A stretch of DNA of 64,000 nucleotides from Pseudoalteromonas viridis (GCF_017742995.1 NZ_CP072425.1:682001-746000); one strand, 5' to 3'; shown: positions 27,529-36,978, counted from the first letter of the stretch. Program-made: numbers and translations. The notes: a model not told the origin generated them from the letters alone.

Positions 27529-28404
27529 ATGCAAGAAGTTTGGCACCTTATGGGGCAGCAAACCTGGTTTTGGCTGCTCACCGTCGCACTGACCAGCCTG
27601 TGTATTGGCAGTTTTTTAAACGTGGTCATCTATCGTCTGCCCCTGATGATGCAGCGCAACTGGCAGAGTGAATGCCGGGTCATTCTGGAGCAGGCGCCCG
27701 AGCAAAACGAACCCGCCACATTCAATCTGATGACACCGGGCTCCACCTGCCCCAAGTGCAACAGCAAAATTAAATTTTACCACAATATTCCGCTGCTCAG
27801 CTGGGTACTTCTGGGGGGCAAATGCGCTTACTGCAAAACCCCCATCGCAAAACGTTACCCACTCGTCGAGCTACTGACCGGCGCAGCGTCGCTCTGGCTG
27901 GCATGGCATTTCTCAGCAACTCCACAGGCATTGGTGTATTTACTGGTAACCTGGGTACTGATTGCCCTGATCTTTATCGATATTGACCATATGCTGCTGC
28001 CCGATCAGCTCACTTTGCCACTGCTCTGGTTTGCACTGCTGGCAGCCGTTGCAGGTATCACCATTTCGCCTGCCGAAGCCATCACAGGCGCGGCCGTGGG
28101 TTATCTGAGTCTGTGGAGTATTTACTGGGCGTTTAAGCTACTCACAGGTAAAGAAGGCATGGGCTTTGGCGACTTTAAACTGCTGGCTGTTTTTGGTGCG
28201 CTAATGGGCTGGCAGTCGCTGCTCATTATTGTTTTGTTATCCAGTGTGGTTGGTGCCGTCATTGGTGCAACCCAACTGGCCGTGCAGGGCAAAGACAAAG
28301 CGACTCCAATCCCCTTTGGTCCTTATCTGGCCATTGCCGGATGGCTGACGCTGTTATATGGTGAGCAGCTAAGTCGCTGGTATCTTTCGTTGTTAGGAGC
28401 ATAA
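27529..28404 (+). CDS. pilD: Prepilin peptidase / N-methyltransferase PilD
   Basis: The 291 residue, about seven-TM product cleaves and N-methylates prepilins. It has the N-terminal cytoplasmic zinc site with two CxxC pairs (STCPKCNSK and GGKCAYCKTP), and the two catalytic aspartates in DIDHMLLPDQ and the GFGDFKLLA motif. The start at 27529 (MQEVWHLMGQQ) was preferred over a frame extending into pilC. It should also process the pseudopilins of a type II system if one exists elsewhere. Confidence 0.95.
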   Translation: MQEVWHLMGQQTWFWLLTVALTSLCIGSFLNVVIYRLPLMMQRNWQSECRVILEQAPEQNEPATFNLMTPGSTCPKCNSKIKFYHNIPLLSWVLLGGKCAYCKTPIAKRYPLVELLTGAASLWLAWHFSATPQALVYLLVTWVLIALIFIDIDHMLLPDQLTLPLLWFALLAAVAGITISPAEAITGAAVGYLSLWSIYWAFKLLTGKEGMGFGDFKLLAVFGALMGWQSLLIIVLLSSVVGAVIGATQLAVQGKDKATPIPFGPYLAIAGWLTLLYGEQLSRWYLSLLGA

Positions 28405-28407
28405 TCC

Positions 28408-29019
28408 ATGGCCAACTGGATCTTAGGCTTAACCGGCGGGATCGGTGCAGGTAAAACCACTGTATCTGACTACCTCAATCAAAAAGGGATCTGCGTTGTG
28501 GATGCCGATGTGGTGGCAAGAGAAGTCGTCGAACCTGGCAGTCAAGGGCTGGAAGCCATTGTGGCCCATTTCGGCAAGCAGCTCCTCACAGGTGAAGGCC
28601 AACTGGACCGCCAGGCGCTGCGCGCTATCATCTTTGCCGACGAAGATGAAAAAAACTGGCTGAACAGCTTGCTCCATCCGATGATCCGCACTCAGCTGCT
28701 AGCACAATTGGCACAAGCCGATAGCGATTATGTGATTTTGTCGGCGCCTTTGTTGTTCGAAAATACACTGGATAAATACTGTGATAAAACCCTGCTCGTC
28801 GATGTACCTGTGGAGGTACAGATAGCCAGAACCTGCGCGCGGGACAATGCCCACCAGCAGCAAGTTGAGCAGATCATTGCTGCGCAAATGAGCAGAGCCG
28901 ATAAACGCACAAAAGCCGACTTTATTCTCGACAACAACCAACCGCTTGAAGCGATGCAGGCACAACTTGCCGCCTTACATAATACCTTTTTACAGCTTGC
29001 AGAGGCCAATCATGCATGA
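28408..29019 (+). CDS. coaE: Dephospho-CoA kinase
   Basis: The 203 residue product phosphorylates dephospho-CoA in the last step of CoA synthesis. It shows the P-loop GLTGGIGAGKTTVSDYL (about 7-22), the DADVVAREVVEPG segment and HPMIRTQL. It begins 3 bp after the pilD stop and is part of the same transcript. The pilD-coaE-yacG order is common, but here pilB is inserted between coaE and yacG. Confidence 0.96.
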   Translation: MANWILGLTGGIGAGKTTVSDYLNQKGICVVDADVVAREVVEPGSQGLEAIVAHFGKQLLTGEGQLDRQALRAIIFADEDEKNWLNSLLHPMIRTQLLAQLAQADSDYVILSAPLLFENTLDKYCDKTLLVDVPVEVQIARTCARDNAHQQQVEQIIAAQMSRADKRTKADFILDNNQPLEAMQAQLAALHNTFLQLAEANHA

Positions 29020-29127
29020 TGAGTGGAACACCCGCTCAAATCCAGCCCGGTTTGCCGTTAATTCGCTACCCGGATCACCGTATTTTTTGCTACATTTAGT
29101 GTAACTCGTTGAAGTCTTAAGAGCATT

Positions 29128-30804
29128 ATGGAACATCACTCGCCATTACTGAGAAAGTTTATTACCCTTGGCAAACTCACTGCTGAGCAGGTCAAAGCCA
29201 AACAAGCCGAAGCCCACTCAACGGCCGAGCTCATTTGTCTGTGTAGTGGCATGAGCAGTCAGGAGATGGCCGAGCAGTGCCTTGATTTGTTCAGGGTGCC
29301 CTATTTTGATCTGAGCGGTTTTGACATTACTCAGGTCCCCAAAGAGCTGGTTAAAGAGAAGCTCATTCGCCAGCACCATTTGCTGCCGCTGGTGAAAAAG
29401 GATCGCAAACTCTTTATTGCGACCTCAGATCCCACCGACTACGGGGCCTTCGAGAACTTTGAATTCAGTACGGGTTTGCAATGTGAAGTCGTCGTTGTTG
29501 ACTACAAACTGCTCGACCAGAAAATTGACCAACTGTTTGATGATAACAGCAGCCTCAGCCTGAGTGAGGAGGAATTTAAAGAATTCGCCAGTCTGGATGT
29601 TGAAGACGAGCCCAAAGCACAAAACAACGATGAAGAAAAAGACGACGCCCCTATCATCGTTTATATCAACAAGATCCTCATGGATGCGATCAAAAAGGGT
29701 GCATCGGATCTGCACTTTGAACCCTATGAAAAGAAGTACCGGGTGCGCTTTCGTATCGACGGTTTGCTGCATGAAATGGCCAGTCCGCCTCACGCACTCT
29801 CTAGCCGCTTATCGGCCCGTATCAAGGTGATGTCTCACCTGGATATCGCGGAAAAGCGCAAGCCACAGGATGGCCGTATTAAGCTGAAAATTTCCGAACG
29901 CAAGAGCATTGATTTTCGTGTCAGTACCCTGCCAACCATGTGGGGCGAGAAAATCGTGATGCGGATCCTGGATTCATCCGCCGCCAAGCTGGGTATTGAA
30001 GCGCTCGGTTATGAAGCAGATCAGAAGAGCATGTATCTAAATGCCCTTGAGCAGCCACAGGGGATGATCCTGGTGACCGGCCCGACAGGTTCAGGTAAAA
30101 CGGTGTCGCTTTATACCGGCCTGAATATCCTCAATAAGCCGGAGCGTAACATCAGTACTGCGGAAGATCCGGTGGAGATCAACCTCGAAGGCATTAATCA
30201 GGTACAGATCAACACCAAAGCCGATATGACCTTTGCCAATGCATTACGGGCTTTCCTTCGTCAGGACCCTGATGTCGTCATGGTTGGTGAGATCCGTGAC
30301 CTGGAAACAGCAGAAATCGCCATCAAGGCCGCCCAAACCGGTCACCTGGTTATGAGTACGCTGCACACCAACTCAGCCTCAGAAACCCTGACTCGCTTGC
30401 TCAACATGGGTGTACCAGCCTATAACGTGGCCAGCTCAGTCAGCCTGATCATCGCTCAGCGACTGGCTCGCCGTTTATGCCCCAAGTGCAAAGAGCCAGA
30501 GCAATTACCCACCGAAGAGCTGCAACGCCAGGGCTTTACTGCTGAGCAGATTCAGAATATGACCCTCTATGCTCCCAAAGGATGCGATCATTGTACCGAT
30601 GGTTACAAGGGCCGGGTCGGTATTTATGAAGTGATGAAGATCACACCAGAAATCTCACATGCCATTATGGAAGGCGGTAACTCACTGGAAATCGCCGAGC
30701 TCGCCGCGAGCCAGGGTTTTGCGAACCTGCGTCAGTCAGGGTTGAAAAAAGCATCGGATGGGATCACGTCTCTGGCCGAGATTAACCGGGTAACCAATTA
30801 CTAA
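29128..30804 (+). CDS. pilB: Type IV pilus assembly ATPase PilB
   Basis: The 558 residue product powers pilus extension. It has an N-terminal MshEN/GspE-N domain (about 1-150), Walker [16 protein letters not shown] (about 317), an Asp box, Walker [13 protein letters not shown] (about 385), the His box STLHTNSA and a four-cysteine zinc site (CPKCKEP...CDHC). Unlike the usual pilA-pilB-pilC-pilD order, it stands after coaE with its own 108 bp leader. PilB is favoured over MshE or GspE because of the pil context and length. Confidence 0.92.
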   Translation: MEHHSPLLRKFITLGKLTAEQVKAKQAEAHSTAELICLCSGMSSQEMAEQCLDLFRVPYFDLSGFDITQVPKELVKEKLIRQHHLLPLVKKDRKLFIATSDPTDYGAFENFEFSTGLQCEVVVVDYKLLDQKIDQLFDDNSSLSLSEEEFKEFASLDVEDEPKAQNNDEEKDDAPIIVYINKILMDAIKKGASDLHFEPYEKKYRVRFRIDGLLHEMASPPHALSSRLSARIKVMSHLDIAEKRKPQDGRIKLKISERKSIDFRVSTLPTMWGEKIVMRILDSSAAKLGIEALGYEADQKSMYLNALEQPQGMILVTGPTGSGKTVSLYTGLNILNKPERNISTAEDPVEINLEGINQVQINTKADMTFANALRAFLRQDPDVVMVGEIRDLETAEIAIKAAQTGHLVMSTLHTNSASETLTRLLNMGVPAYNVASSVSLIIAQRLARRLCPKCKEPEQLPTEELQRQGFTAEQIQNMTLYAPKGCDHCTDGYKGRVGIYEVMKITPEISHAIMEGGNSLEIAELAASQGFANLRQSGLKKASDGITSLAEINRVTNY

Positions 30805-30875
30805 TTATTCTGCTACCCGTGACGCCCAGGCGACCACACAGTACAATAAAGAAAATGAGTTATGCTGAGGTGCTT

Positions 30876-31118
30876 ATGCCTGTTTCCGTAAAATGTCCTA
30901 CCTGCCAGGCCGCTGTGGTCTGGTCGGCGCAAAGCCCGCATCGTCCCTTTTGCTCTAAACGTTGCCAGCTTATAGATTTAGGTGAGTGGTCAGAAGAGAA
31001 CAATAAAATCTCAACGCCGCTCAACAGTGCCGATCTGTCGCCGGAAGCTGCCAGAGATATGGTGGAAGATCTGGAAGCGATGTTAGCCAAAAACGACGAT
31101 AATTTCTTTAAAGAATAA
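30876..31118 (+). CDS. yacG: DNA gyrase inhibitor YacG
   Basis: The 80 residue product (from [16 protein letters not shown]) is a small zinc protein with the four cysteines of YacG (CPTC...CSKRC). It includes the [16 protein letters not shown] signature and an acidic tail. YacG binds gyrase B and blocks DNA binding. A good GAGG site precedes this ATG, so the 19 residue upstream extension is left out. It ends the pilCD-coaE-pilB-yacG run before a terminator. Confidence 0.95.
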   Translation: MPVSVKCPTCQAAVVWSAQSPHRPFCSKRCQLIDLGEWSEENNKISTPLNSADLSPEAARDMVEDLEAMLAKNDDNFFKE

Positions 31119-31130
31119 ACGATACAACCC

Positions 31131-31156
31131 CTGCCCGGTAGTCATCCGGGCAGTTT
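31131..31156 (+). terminator. Terminator of yacG
   Basis: CTGCCCGG / CCGGGCAG with a 7 nt loop is followed by TTTCCCTCTT, 12 bp after the yacG stop. Confidence 0.6.
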
Positions 31157-31171
31157 CCCTCTTCACAATCG

Positions 31172-31681
31172 TTACGAAGACGGGTGTTGATGGTGTTTTT
31201 TGGCCATGCGCTTGTGACGCAGCTGCTTGAGTTTGGCACGCTGCTCTTCTGTTAAAATGTGGTACACCTTGTGCTGTGTTTCCAGCCTGATAAGCATCAT
31301 CTCACGCTTTTGTGGCTGAAATTGCTCCAGTAACAATTGTGCCTGTGCTTTGTCGAATTGTTCAGCCTCAATCAGTGATTTAAACGCCTCATGGTGCTCC
31401 CCTTTGCCTTTGTCACCACGCAAGCTTTTCACCTGCTCGCGCTGCGCGTCAAAAAGACTTTTTAATTCATCCTGCTGGCTTTGAGTGAGGCCCAGATGCT
31501 TTGCTGCACGCTTTGACAGCAGCATGTGACCCATGCTTTTCATCGGCTTCACGCCCATTGCTTTGGGCTGAGTCTCATTGACGTCGGTCTCAGCCAGTGC
31601 AGCACCACTGCCGGCCAGCACTGAGGCCATTAACAGTGCTTTAAGTGTGTGACTGATCTTGGTTTTGGTCTGTATATTCAT
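31172..31681 (-). CDS. cpxP: CpxP/Spy-family periplasmic stress protein
   Basis: The 169 residue product (from MNIQTKTKISHTLKALL) has a signal peptide cut near GAALAET (about 29) and two LTxxQ-type motifs of the CpxP/Spy family (HLGLTQSQQDELKSL and HILTEEQRAKLKQL). These form a helical, dimeric periplasmic chaperone or sensor inhibitor. The start was placed behind GGAGACG, not at the upstream 203 residue start. It is divergent from cpxRA with CpxR boxes between, which supports the CpxP call over Spy. Confidence 0.85.
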   Translation of the reverse strand: MNIQTKTKISHTLKALLMASVLAGSGAALAETDVNETQPKAMGVKPMKSMGHMLLSKRAAKHLGLTQSQQDELKSLFDAQREQVKSLRGDKGKGEHHEAFKSLIEAEQFDKAQAQLLLEQFQPQKREMMLIRLETQHKVYHILTEEQRAKLKQLRHKRMAKKHHQHPSS

Positions 31682-31747
31682 AGTAGCGTCTCCTGTTAAG
31701 CTGAATACCACTTTAGCAACGCCAGAGCAAAGCAACGTCAAGGCTGT

Positions 31748-31762
31748 GTAAAGTTTTGTCAA
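31748..31762 (+). promoter_or_regulatory. Second, imperfect CpxR box near cpxP
   Basis: GTAAA-GTTTT-GTCAA matches the CpxR consensus GTAAA-N5-GTAAA at nine of ten positions. It is 66 bp upstream of the cpxP start. Read on the minus strand it contains TTGACA, so it may overlap a -35 element. Confidence 0.45.
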
Positions 31763-31812
31763 GTGCTGTTTCAGCTCCCACACATTCGCAAATCCGCCTT
31801 AATCTATTGAGC

Positions 31813-31827
31813 GTAAAGAAGTGTAAA
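31813..31827 (+). promoter_or_regulatory. CpxR box in the cpxP//cpxR promoter
   Basis: GTAAA-GAAGT-GTAAA is a perfect match to the tandem CpxR recognition sequence. It lies 62 bp before the cpxR ATG and 131 bp from cpxP, just upstream of plausible cpxR -10 elements (TATAGT at 31845, TAAGAT at 31855). It predicts autoregulation of cpxRA. Confidence 0.8.
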
Positions 31828-31889
31828 GTCAGTCACCTTGCTTCTATAGTAAGGTAAGATAGACACAGGAACAGAGACTGAGTAACAGT

Positions 31890-32576
31890 ATGAGCGCGAA
31901 TGTACTGATAATTGACGATGACCGGGGCCTGTGTGAACTCTTGCAGGAGTATTTGCAAAGCGAAGGGTGTGATGTTTATGCCGCTCATACCGGCCCTGAA
32001 GGGCTGGATATGGCATTAACCAGAGAGTTTGATGTGATCCTGCTGGATGTCATGCTGCCCCAGCTGGACGGCTTTGAAGTGCTTAAAGCACTGCGCGCAA
32101 AAAAAATGACGCCGGTGATCATGCTGACGGCCAAAGGCGATGATTTCGATCGTATCTTCGGCCTGGAGCTGGGCGCCGATGACTACATCCCCAAACCCTT
32201 TAACCATAGAGAGCTGCTGGCACGGATCAAAGCCATCACCCGGCGCGTCGCACATCTGCTTCACAATACAGTGGCACCCAGTTTTAAATATCAGGATCTG
32301 GAGTTGGATCTGGCTTCACGTACAGCCAGTATAAAGGGCACGCCACTGCCATTAACTGGCACGGAATACGAAATGCTGCATCAGCTGATTAAATCAGCCG
32401 GTCAACCAGTGACTAAGCAAACCCTGTCACACACTGTACTTGGCCGCCCTTTAGCACCCTACGACAGATCGGTTGATATGCATGTCAGCAATGTAAGAAA
32501 GAAAATCGCGCAGCACAGCTCGCATACCTATATCAAAACCTTACGTGGCTCAGGCTATATTTTCCTTAGGGCATAA
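31890..32576 (+). CDS. cpxR: Response regulator CpxR
   Basis: The 228 residue OmpR-type regulator has a receiver starting MSANVLIIDDDRGLCELLQ with phospho-Asp in VILLDVMLPQLDGFEV (Asp52) and Lys in ADDYIPKPFNHREL, and a winged-helix domain (about 130-228) with DRSVDMHVSNVRKKI and LRGSGYIFL. The start and the ADDYIPKPFN segment are close to E. coli CpxR. It precedes cpxA by 1 bp and faces away from cpxP. Confidence 0.93.
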   Translation: MSANVLIIDDDRGLCELLQEYLQSEGCDVYAAHTGPEGLDMALTREFDVILLDVMLPQLDGFEVLKALRAKKMTPVIMLTAKGDDFDRIFGLELGADDYIPKPFNHRELLARIKAITRRVAHLLHNTVAPSFKYQDLELDLASRTASIKGTPLPLTGTEYEMLHQLIKSAGQPVTKQTLSHTVLGRPLAPYDRSVDMHVSNVRKKIAQHSSHTYIKTLRGSGYIFLRA

Positions 32577-32577
32577 A

Positions 32578-33957
32578 ATGAGGAAGTACTTACTAATAAA
32601 AGTATTCATGTGGTTTTGGGGAACGATTGCCGCCACTTTAGTGCTGCTGATGAGTGTTAGCCTGTTGCAACCCAAGCTATTAGAAACTCGCCAGCTAAGT
32701 CCGGCTATGCTCAAGAATCTGCATCACCTGCAACGTACTCTGGAACGCCGCGCTGACAACCGCCCAGGTCAGCCACTTACCAACTTACTGCCCGGTCGTA
32801 ACCGCAGCCACGGACCAAAAATTTACTTACGCCACAGCGACGAACTGAAAAGTGTGCTGGGTCACCCAGCCTTGCAGGATTGGGATTTGTCGCTTCTGAA
32901 CTTTACTGTCAATGCTCCCCCACAAGTTGTTGACACCGAGCAATACCGGGCTTTCGGCCCGCTGAATATTCGCCTGCAGGGCGAATCATATCAGCTTTTT
33001 CAGCTGATGGATCACCGCGACCCCCGGGTACTGACAAAGATCAGATTGCTGCCTGCATGGGTGAAAATACTGATCCTGATCCTCGCCAGCTTTGGCTTTA
33101 GTCTGTGGTTTACCCGTAGCCTGCTCAAACCAGTCAGACAGTTACAACAAGCCGCAGCAGCACTGGCACAAGGTAAACTGGATACACGCGCAAACATCAG
33201 CACCTCACGCCAGGACGAATTGGGGCAGCTGGGCAAAGACTTTGACCTGATGGCCAGCCACCTCCAGGCGCATGTCACACAACAAAAGCGCCTGCTGGCA
33301 GATATCTCTCATGAGCTCAGATCACCACTCACTCGCCTGCAAATGGCAAATGGGATTGCCAGTGATAAAGCACCTGAGCCGCTTATGCCGTATCTGCAAA
33401 GAGTTGAAAAAGAGGCGCATCTGCTTGAACATATGCTGAGTGATATCCTGCAATTATCGCGACTAGAGTCTCAGCAGCAGCAATTAAGCCTGCACGCTAT
33501 ATCACTGACTGACTTGCTGGGCCCCATTCTTGACGATGCCAGCTTTGAGAGTCAGCAACTGGGCAAAGAGGTGAACTGGAAAACGTTACCCGACCTTACT
33601 CTGACAGCAGATGACATGCTACTTGGTCGCGCGTTTGAGAACATATTGCGTAACGCCATAAAGTACGCAAGCAAACAAGTTACGCTGGATGCGCAGTGTG
33701 ATGACAACCGGCTGAGCGTAACAATTTGTGATGACGGGCCGGGAGTCAGTGATGCCATGCTGGAAAAACTCTGCATTCCTTTTTTCAGAGCCTCAGAGGC
33801 ACGCACACCAGAAGGGATTGCGGGCTCAGGCGGATTTGGCCTGGGACTGGCAATTGCGCAACATGCCATAAAAGTGCATCATGGCCATATTCAGTTTAGA
33901 AATCACGGTGGTCTGCGTGTCACCGTAGAGCTGCCAATAAACAAGCATGTTTTATAG
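32578..33957 (+). CDS. cpxA: Sensor kinase CpxA
   Basis: The 459 residue kinase (from MRKYLLIKVFMWFWGTIAA) has TM1 (about 9-30), a periplasmic sensor domain (about 31-160), TM2 (about 162-180), HAMP (LLKPVRQLQQAAAALAQGK), a His box ISHELRSPLTRLQMA (His about 244) and an HATPase domain ending GGFGLGLAIAQHAI. The start is 1 bp after cpxR, and an 11 residue extension into cpxR is rejected. It would phosphorylate CpxR on envelope stress, with CpxP as inhibitor. Confidence 0.93.
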   Translation: MRKYLLIKVFMWFWGTIAATLVLLMSVSLLQPKLLETRQLSPAMLKNLHHLQRTLERRADNRPGQPLTNLLPGRNRSHGPKIYLRHSDELKSVLGHPALQDWDLSLLNFTVNAPPQVVDTEQYRAFGPLNIRLQGESYQLFQLMDHRDPRVLTKIRLLPAWVKILILILASFGFSLWFTRSLLKPVRQLQQAAAALAQGKLDTRANISTSRQDELGQLGKDFDLMASHLQAHVTQQKRLLADISHELRSPLTRLQMANGIASDKAPEPLMPYLQRVEKEAHLLEHMLSDILQLSRLESQQQQLSLHAISLTDLLGPILDDASFESQQLGKEVNWKTLPDLTLTADDMLLGRAFENILRNAIKYASKQVTLDAQCDDNRLSVTICDDGPGVSDAMLEKLCIPFFRASEARTPEGIAGSGGFGLGLAIAQHAIKVHHGHIQFRNHGGLRVTVELPINKHVL

Positions 33958-34957
33958 CGAAAGTAAGCACTTATCCAATAATCTGGCGCAGATAGAAACG
34001 CACTGGCAAGCGTGCCAAAAAGGTACCTTTGACAGCCCGGTCGGGCCGCTTTTTTATGCCTGCCATATACCCGAGCACGCCCGATTTGCCGTCATACTAG
34101 TCAACGGCCGGATAGAATCGGCACATAAGTATCAGGAGTTGCTCTGGGAGTTTGGCCGAAATCAGGTTGCCGTTTTTACCTATGACCATCCAGGTCAGGG
34201 CCTGTCTGGCCGCCTTCTTGACAACCTGCACATCGGCTATATTGAGCGTTTTGCGCAGTACGGTGATTGTCTTGATGCTTTCGTCAATCAGGTCGTCTTA
34301 CCTCAGTGGCACGGACAGAGCGTTCTTCTGGCTCACTCTATGGGCGGCGCTATTACCTGCGATTATCTCACACGTTACAGCAGCCCCGTCGTTGGCGCCT
34401 TTCTCAGCGCGCCTATGTTTGCGATAAACACAGCACCCTACCCGGTCTGGCTTGCTCAGGGGATCGCCACAACAGCCTGTGCGCTGGGACTGGGACAGCG
34501 TTATGCCGTCGGTCAGGCGGATTACTTGCCCAAAGCTTTTGCAGACAATGAGCTGACGCAGTGCGAGCTGCGCTATTCGTTATTCAGGCAGTTATATCAG
34601 CAGTATCCTGGCTTGCAGCTGGGTGGGGTGAGTTTTCGCTGGTTGCAGCAGGCGCTGCAATTTACACAGAGCATGGCACAACAACGCATTGACCTCCCAG
34701 TGAGCATCGCCAGCGCACAACACGACAGCATCGTTTGCTCCGCCGCCCATGCACATTTTGCAGCCAATAATACTAGCTGCCAGTTACTCCATTACCCAGG
34801 TAAACACGAGCTATTGTGTGAGGTGGACCCAATCCGACGGGCCGTACTGAACCAGTTTTATACGTTTGCCCATCAGCTCATCAAACAGGGACCCGCAACA
34901 GCCCCCTCTATGTCTGACTATGTGGCCGGTGATACCGCCAGTGACACTGGATCCTGA
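33947..34957 (+). CDS. pldB: Lysophospholipase L2-like alpha/beta hydrolase
   Basis: The 336 residue serine hydrolase has the nucleophile elbow LLAHSMGGAI (Ser about 130), an Asp in ASAQHDSIVC and a late His in HYPGKHELLCE, the order of the monoglyceride lipase/PldB family. The YDHPGQGLSGR oxyanion segment is typical. No signal peptide is seen. It overlaps the cpxA end by 11 bp, so it is coupled to cpxRA, and its own 3' end overlaps fieF antisense by 40 bp. PldB or a related monoacyl-lipid hydrolase is likely. Confidence 0.82.
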   Translation: MFYSESKHLSNNLAQIETHWQACQKGTFDSPVGPLFYACHIPEHARFAVILVNGRIESAHKYQELLWEFGRNQVAVFTYDHPGQGLSGRLLDNLHIGYIERFAQYGDCLDAFVNQVVLPQWHGQSVLLAHSMGGAITCDYLTRYSSPVVGAFLSAPMFAINTAPYPVWLAQGIATTACALGLGQRYAVGQADYLPKAFADNELTQCELRYSLFRQLYQQYPGLQLGGVSFRWLQQALQFTQSMAQQRIDLPVSIASAQHDSIVCSAAHAHFAANNTSCQLLHYPGKHELLCEVDPIRRAVLNQFYTFAHQLIKQGPATAPSMSDYVAGDTASDTGS

Positions 34958-35808
34958 TGGATCAGAATGTCCATTTCCGATTCAAACGCCGCTTTAATAT
35001 GAGCCACCACTTCATCGCTGATCTGATGTGCGCGGGCTAGCGGAATATGGTCGTCCAGCTCCAGGTGCAATTGTACAAACTTCACTTTGCCACTTTGCCT
35101 GGTTCTCAAATCGTGCACTCCATAAACCTCATCATGGCTGGACGCCAGCAGAATAATCTCAGTTTTCTCTTCATCGGGTAGCTCTTTGTCCATCAGATGA
35201 TCTGCGCTCTCCCGAGCGATTTCCCAGCAGTTATAGAGCAAGTAGACTGCAACCCCTATGGCAAACAAAGCGTCTGCATGCTGCACCTGCCAGTGACTCA
35301 GCAATAAGGCCGTCAGTACTGCCAGGTTAAGGAGAATATCCCCTTTATAATGTAAGGAATCGGCTTTGATGGCGATTGACTGAGTACGTTTCACAACCTG
35401 ATGCTGTACCACGACCACCGCAAATGTACAGACGACGGCAAACAAGCTGACCCAGACCCCCAGCAGGCTGTGCTGGATGGTTACCGGATTAAACAAGCGC
35501 TCGATACCATGAAAGGTCAAAAGACAGGCTGAGCCCGCAATAAACGCGGCCTGCCCGAGTCCAGCCAGTGCCTCTGCTTTACCGTGACCGAAGCGATGAT
35601 CATCATCAGCGGGTCGAAGCGCATAGCTCAGCACCAAAAAGCTCATCATAGATGCACTGACATCAAGCAGAGAGTCAGTGAGCGATCCCAGCATCGCCGC
35701 GCTGCCGGACGCCAGCCACGCCCAGGCCTTGGCCGCTATCATCAGCGCCGCCATGATCAGCGTAAAGATACTGGAAAATCGAACTAAAAAGTCATAATTA
35801 TGGGTCAC
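34918..35808 (-). CDS. fieF: Cation diffusion facilitator, FieF-like
   Basis: The 296 residue, six-TM transporter exports Fe(II) or Zn(II). The metal site motifs are visible: DSLLDV in TM2 (DxxxD, about 45-49) and HYKGD in TM5 (HxxxD, about 153-157). The C-terminal cytoplasmic domain (about 210-290) has the CDF fold with HDLRTRQSGK and VVAHIKAAFE. The length matches E. coli FieF (300). Its 3' end overlaps the PldB-like gene antisense by 40 bp. Confidence 0.92.
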   Translation of the reverse strand: MTHNYDFLVRFSSIFTLIMAALMIAAKAWAWLASGSAAMLGSLTDSLLDVSASMMSFLVLSYALRPADDDHRFGHGKAEALAGLGQAAFIAGSACLLTFHGIERLFNPVTIQHSLLGVWVSLFAVVCTFAVVVVQHQVVKRTQSIAIKADSLHYKGDILLNLAVLTALLLSHWQVQHADALFAIGVAVYLLYNCWEIARESADHLMDKELPDEEKTEIILLASSHDEVYGVHDLRTRQSGKVKFVQLHLELDDHIPLARAHQISDEVVAHIKAAFESEMDILIHQDPVSLAVSPAT

Positions 35809-36003
35809 CTATTACCTCAACAACCTCGTTAAACTCCGGGTTAGGCTTATCTTATAGTGTAAGTCATGAAAATGAAAAATTAGTGACGCTGGATTGAATA
35901 GTTAGACAGACGATCCTGCTTATATCAGCTTAGCTATCACCACGACTTTTAGCCCCCATGCAGGATACGCTATACTGCAGGCAATATCACTTTGAGGTTT
36001 TCC

Positions 36004-36468
36004 ATGTTAGACATCGTATTATATCAACCTGAAATTCCCCCCAATACAGGCAACATCATTCGCTTGTGTGCCAATACCGGGTTTTCTTTGCATCTTATTG
36101 AGCCTCTGGGCTTTGACTGGGACGACAAGCGAGTCAGGCGTGCTGGACTGGATTATCATGAGTTCAGTGACGTAAAGCGCTATGCTTCACTGGAGGACTA
36201 CCTGGCAGCGCGCAAGCCAAACAGAGTATTTGCCTGTACAACAAAAGGCACGCGTTATCATCATGAACCAGACTATCAAAGTGGTGACTGCCTGTTGTTT
36301 GGTCCTGAAACACGGGGCTTGCCGGAAGATATCATTTTCTCATTGCCACCTGAGCAGCGGCTGCGGATCCCAATGCGACCAGACAGCAGGAGTATGAACC
36401 TGTCTAATGCGGTGTCTGTATTCGTGTATGAATCCTGGCGCCAGATGGGCTTCGATGGCGCTGTGTAA
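36004..36468 (+). CDS. trmL: tRNA (cytidine(34)-2'-O)-methyltransferase TrmL
   Basis: The 154 residue SPOUT methyltransferase has the family motifs [14 protein letters not shown] (motif 1), [14 protein letters not shown] (motif 2) and the C-terminal knot [19 protein letters not shown] (motif 3). It modifies the wobble base of tRNA-Leu. The ATG behind TTTGAGG at 36004 was chosen over a start four codons upstream. A TATACT -10-like element lies at 35971-35976. It is monocistronic with its own terminator. Confidence 0.96.
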   Translation: MLDIVLYQPEIPPNTGNIIRLCANTGFSLHLIEPLGFDWDDKRVRRAGLDYHEFSDVKRYASLEDYLAARKPNRVFACTTKGTRYHHEPDYQSGDCLLFGPETRGLPEDIIFSLPPEQRLRIPMRPDSRSMNLSNAVSVFVYESWRQMGFDGAV

Positions 36469-36485
36469 AGAAGGGCATTACGAAT

Positions 36486-36511
36486 GAAGCCACCGCTTGG
36501 GTGGCTTCTTT
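36486..36511 (+). terminator. Terminator of trmL
   Basis: GAAGCCACC / GGTGGCTTC, a perfect 9 bp stem with a 5 nt loop, is followed by TTTGTTTTG, 17 bp after the trmL stop. hpf converges from the other side. Confidence 0.75.
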
Positions 36512-36521
36512 GTTTTGTTCT

Positions 36522-36878
36522 CTAATTCAGGTTCATTTCCTGAATGATTTCATGGGCGATAGGTGGTGTCGTGCTCACAGGTTTTTCGTGTTTGTTGGCC
36601 TTTAACTGGCCTTTTCTGTGTTTCAGTGCAGCGTCTAGTTTTTTAGCTGCATTTGCAATGGCCGGATACATGACGTCATCTTCTCCTCTTACGGATATCC
36701 GGGCTCCTGAATAATTAGTGTTGATCTCAGTATAAAATTTCTTGTGTTCCTTACTGACTATGACGTCTATCGACAACAGCGACGGGAAGTGGTTAGCGAC
36801 TTTGGCAAACTTTTCATCAACGTGTTGTTTTACTGCTTCTGTCATATCTACATGGTGGCCTGAAAGATTAATTTTCAT
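36522..36878 (-). CDS. hpf: Ribosome hibernation promoting factor-like protein
   Basis: The 118 residue product (from MKINLSGHHVDMTEAVKQHV) is a short-type HPF/YfiA family protein. It has the S30AE fold with HVDEKFAKV, the basic AAKKLDAALKHRKGQLK helix and a 20 residue polar tail. It would bind the 30S decoding region and promote 100S dimers in starvation. The length is between HPF (95) and RaiA (113). An 18 residue upstream extension lacks family similarity, so the start at 36878 behind GGGAGCG is used. Confidence 0.9.
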   Translation of the reverse strand: MKINLSGHHVDMTEAVKQHVDEKFAKVANHFPSLLSIDVIVSKEHKKFYTEINTNYSGARISVRGEDDVMYPAIANAAKKLDAALKHRKGQLKANKHEKPVSTTPPIAHEIIQEMNLN

Positions 36879-36978
36879 AAGCGCTCCCTTTTGTTGTTTA
36901 CCTATAACTAAGTATTGGAGCGAAAGACACAATTCTCAAGCATAAATTTCAGATTTTTGTCATCAAACTGAATTTATT

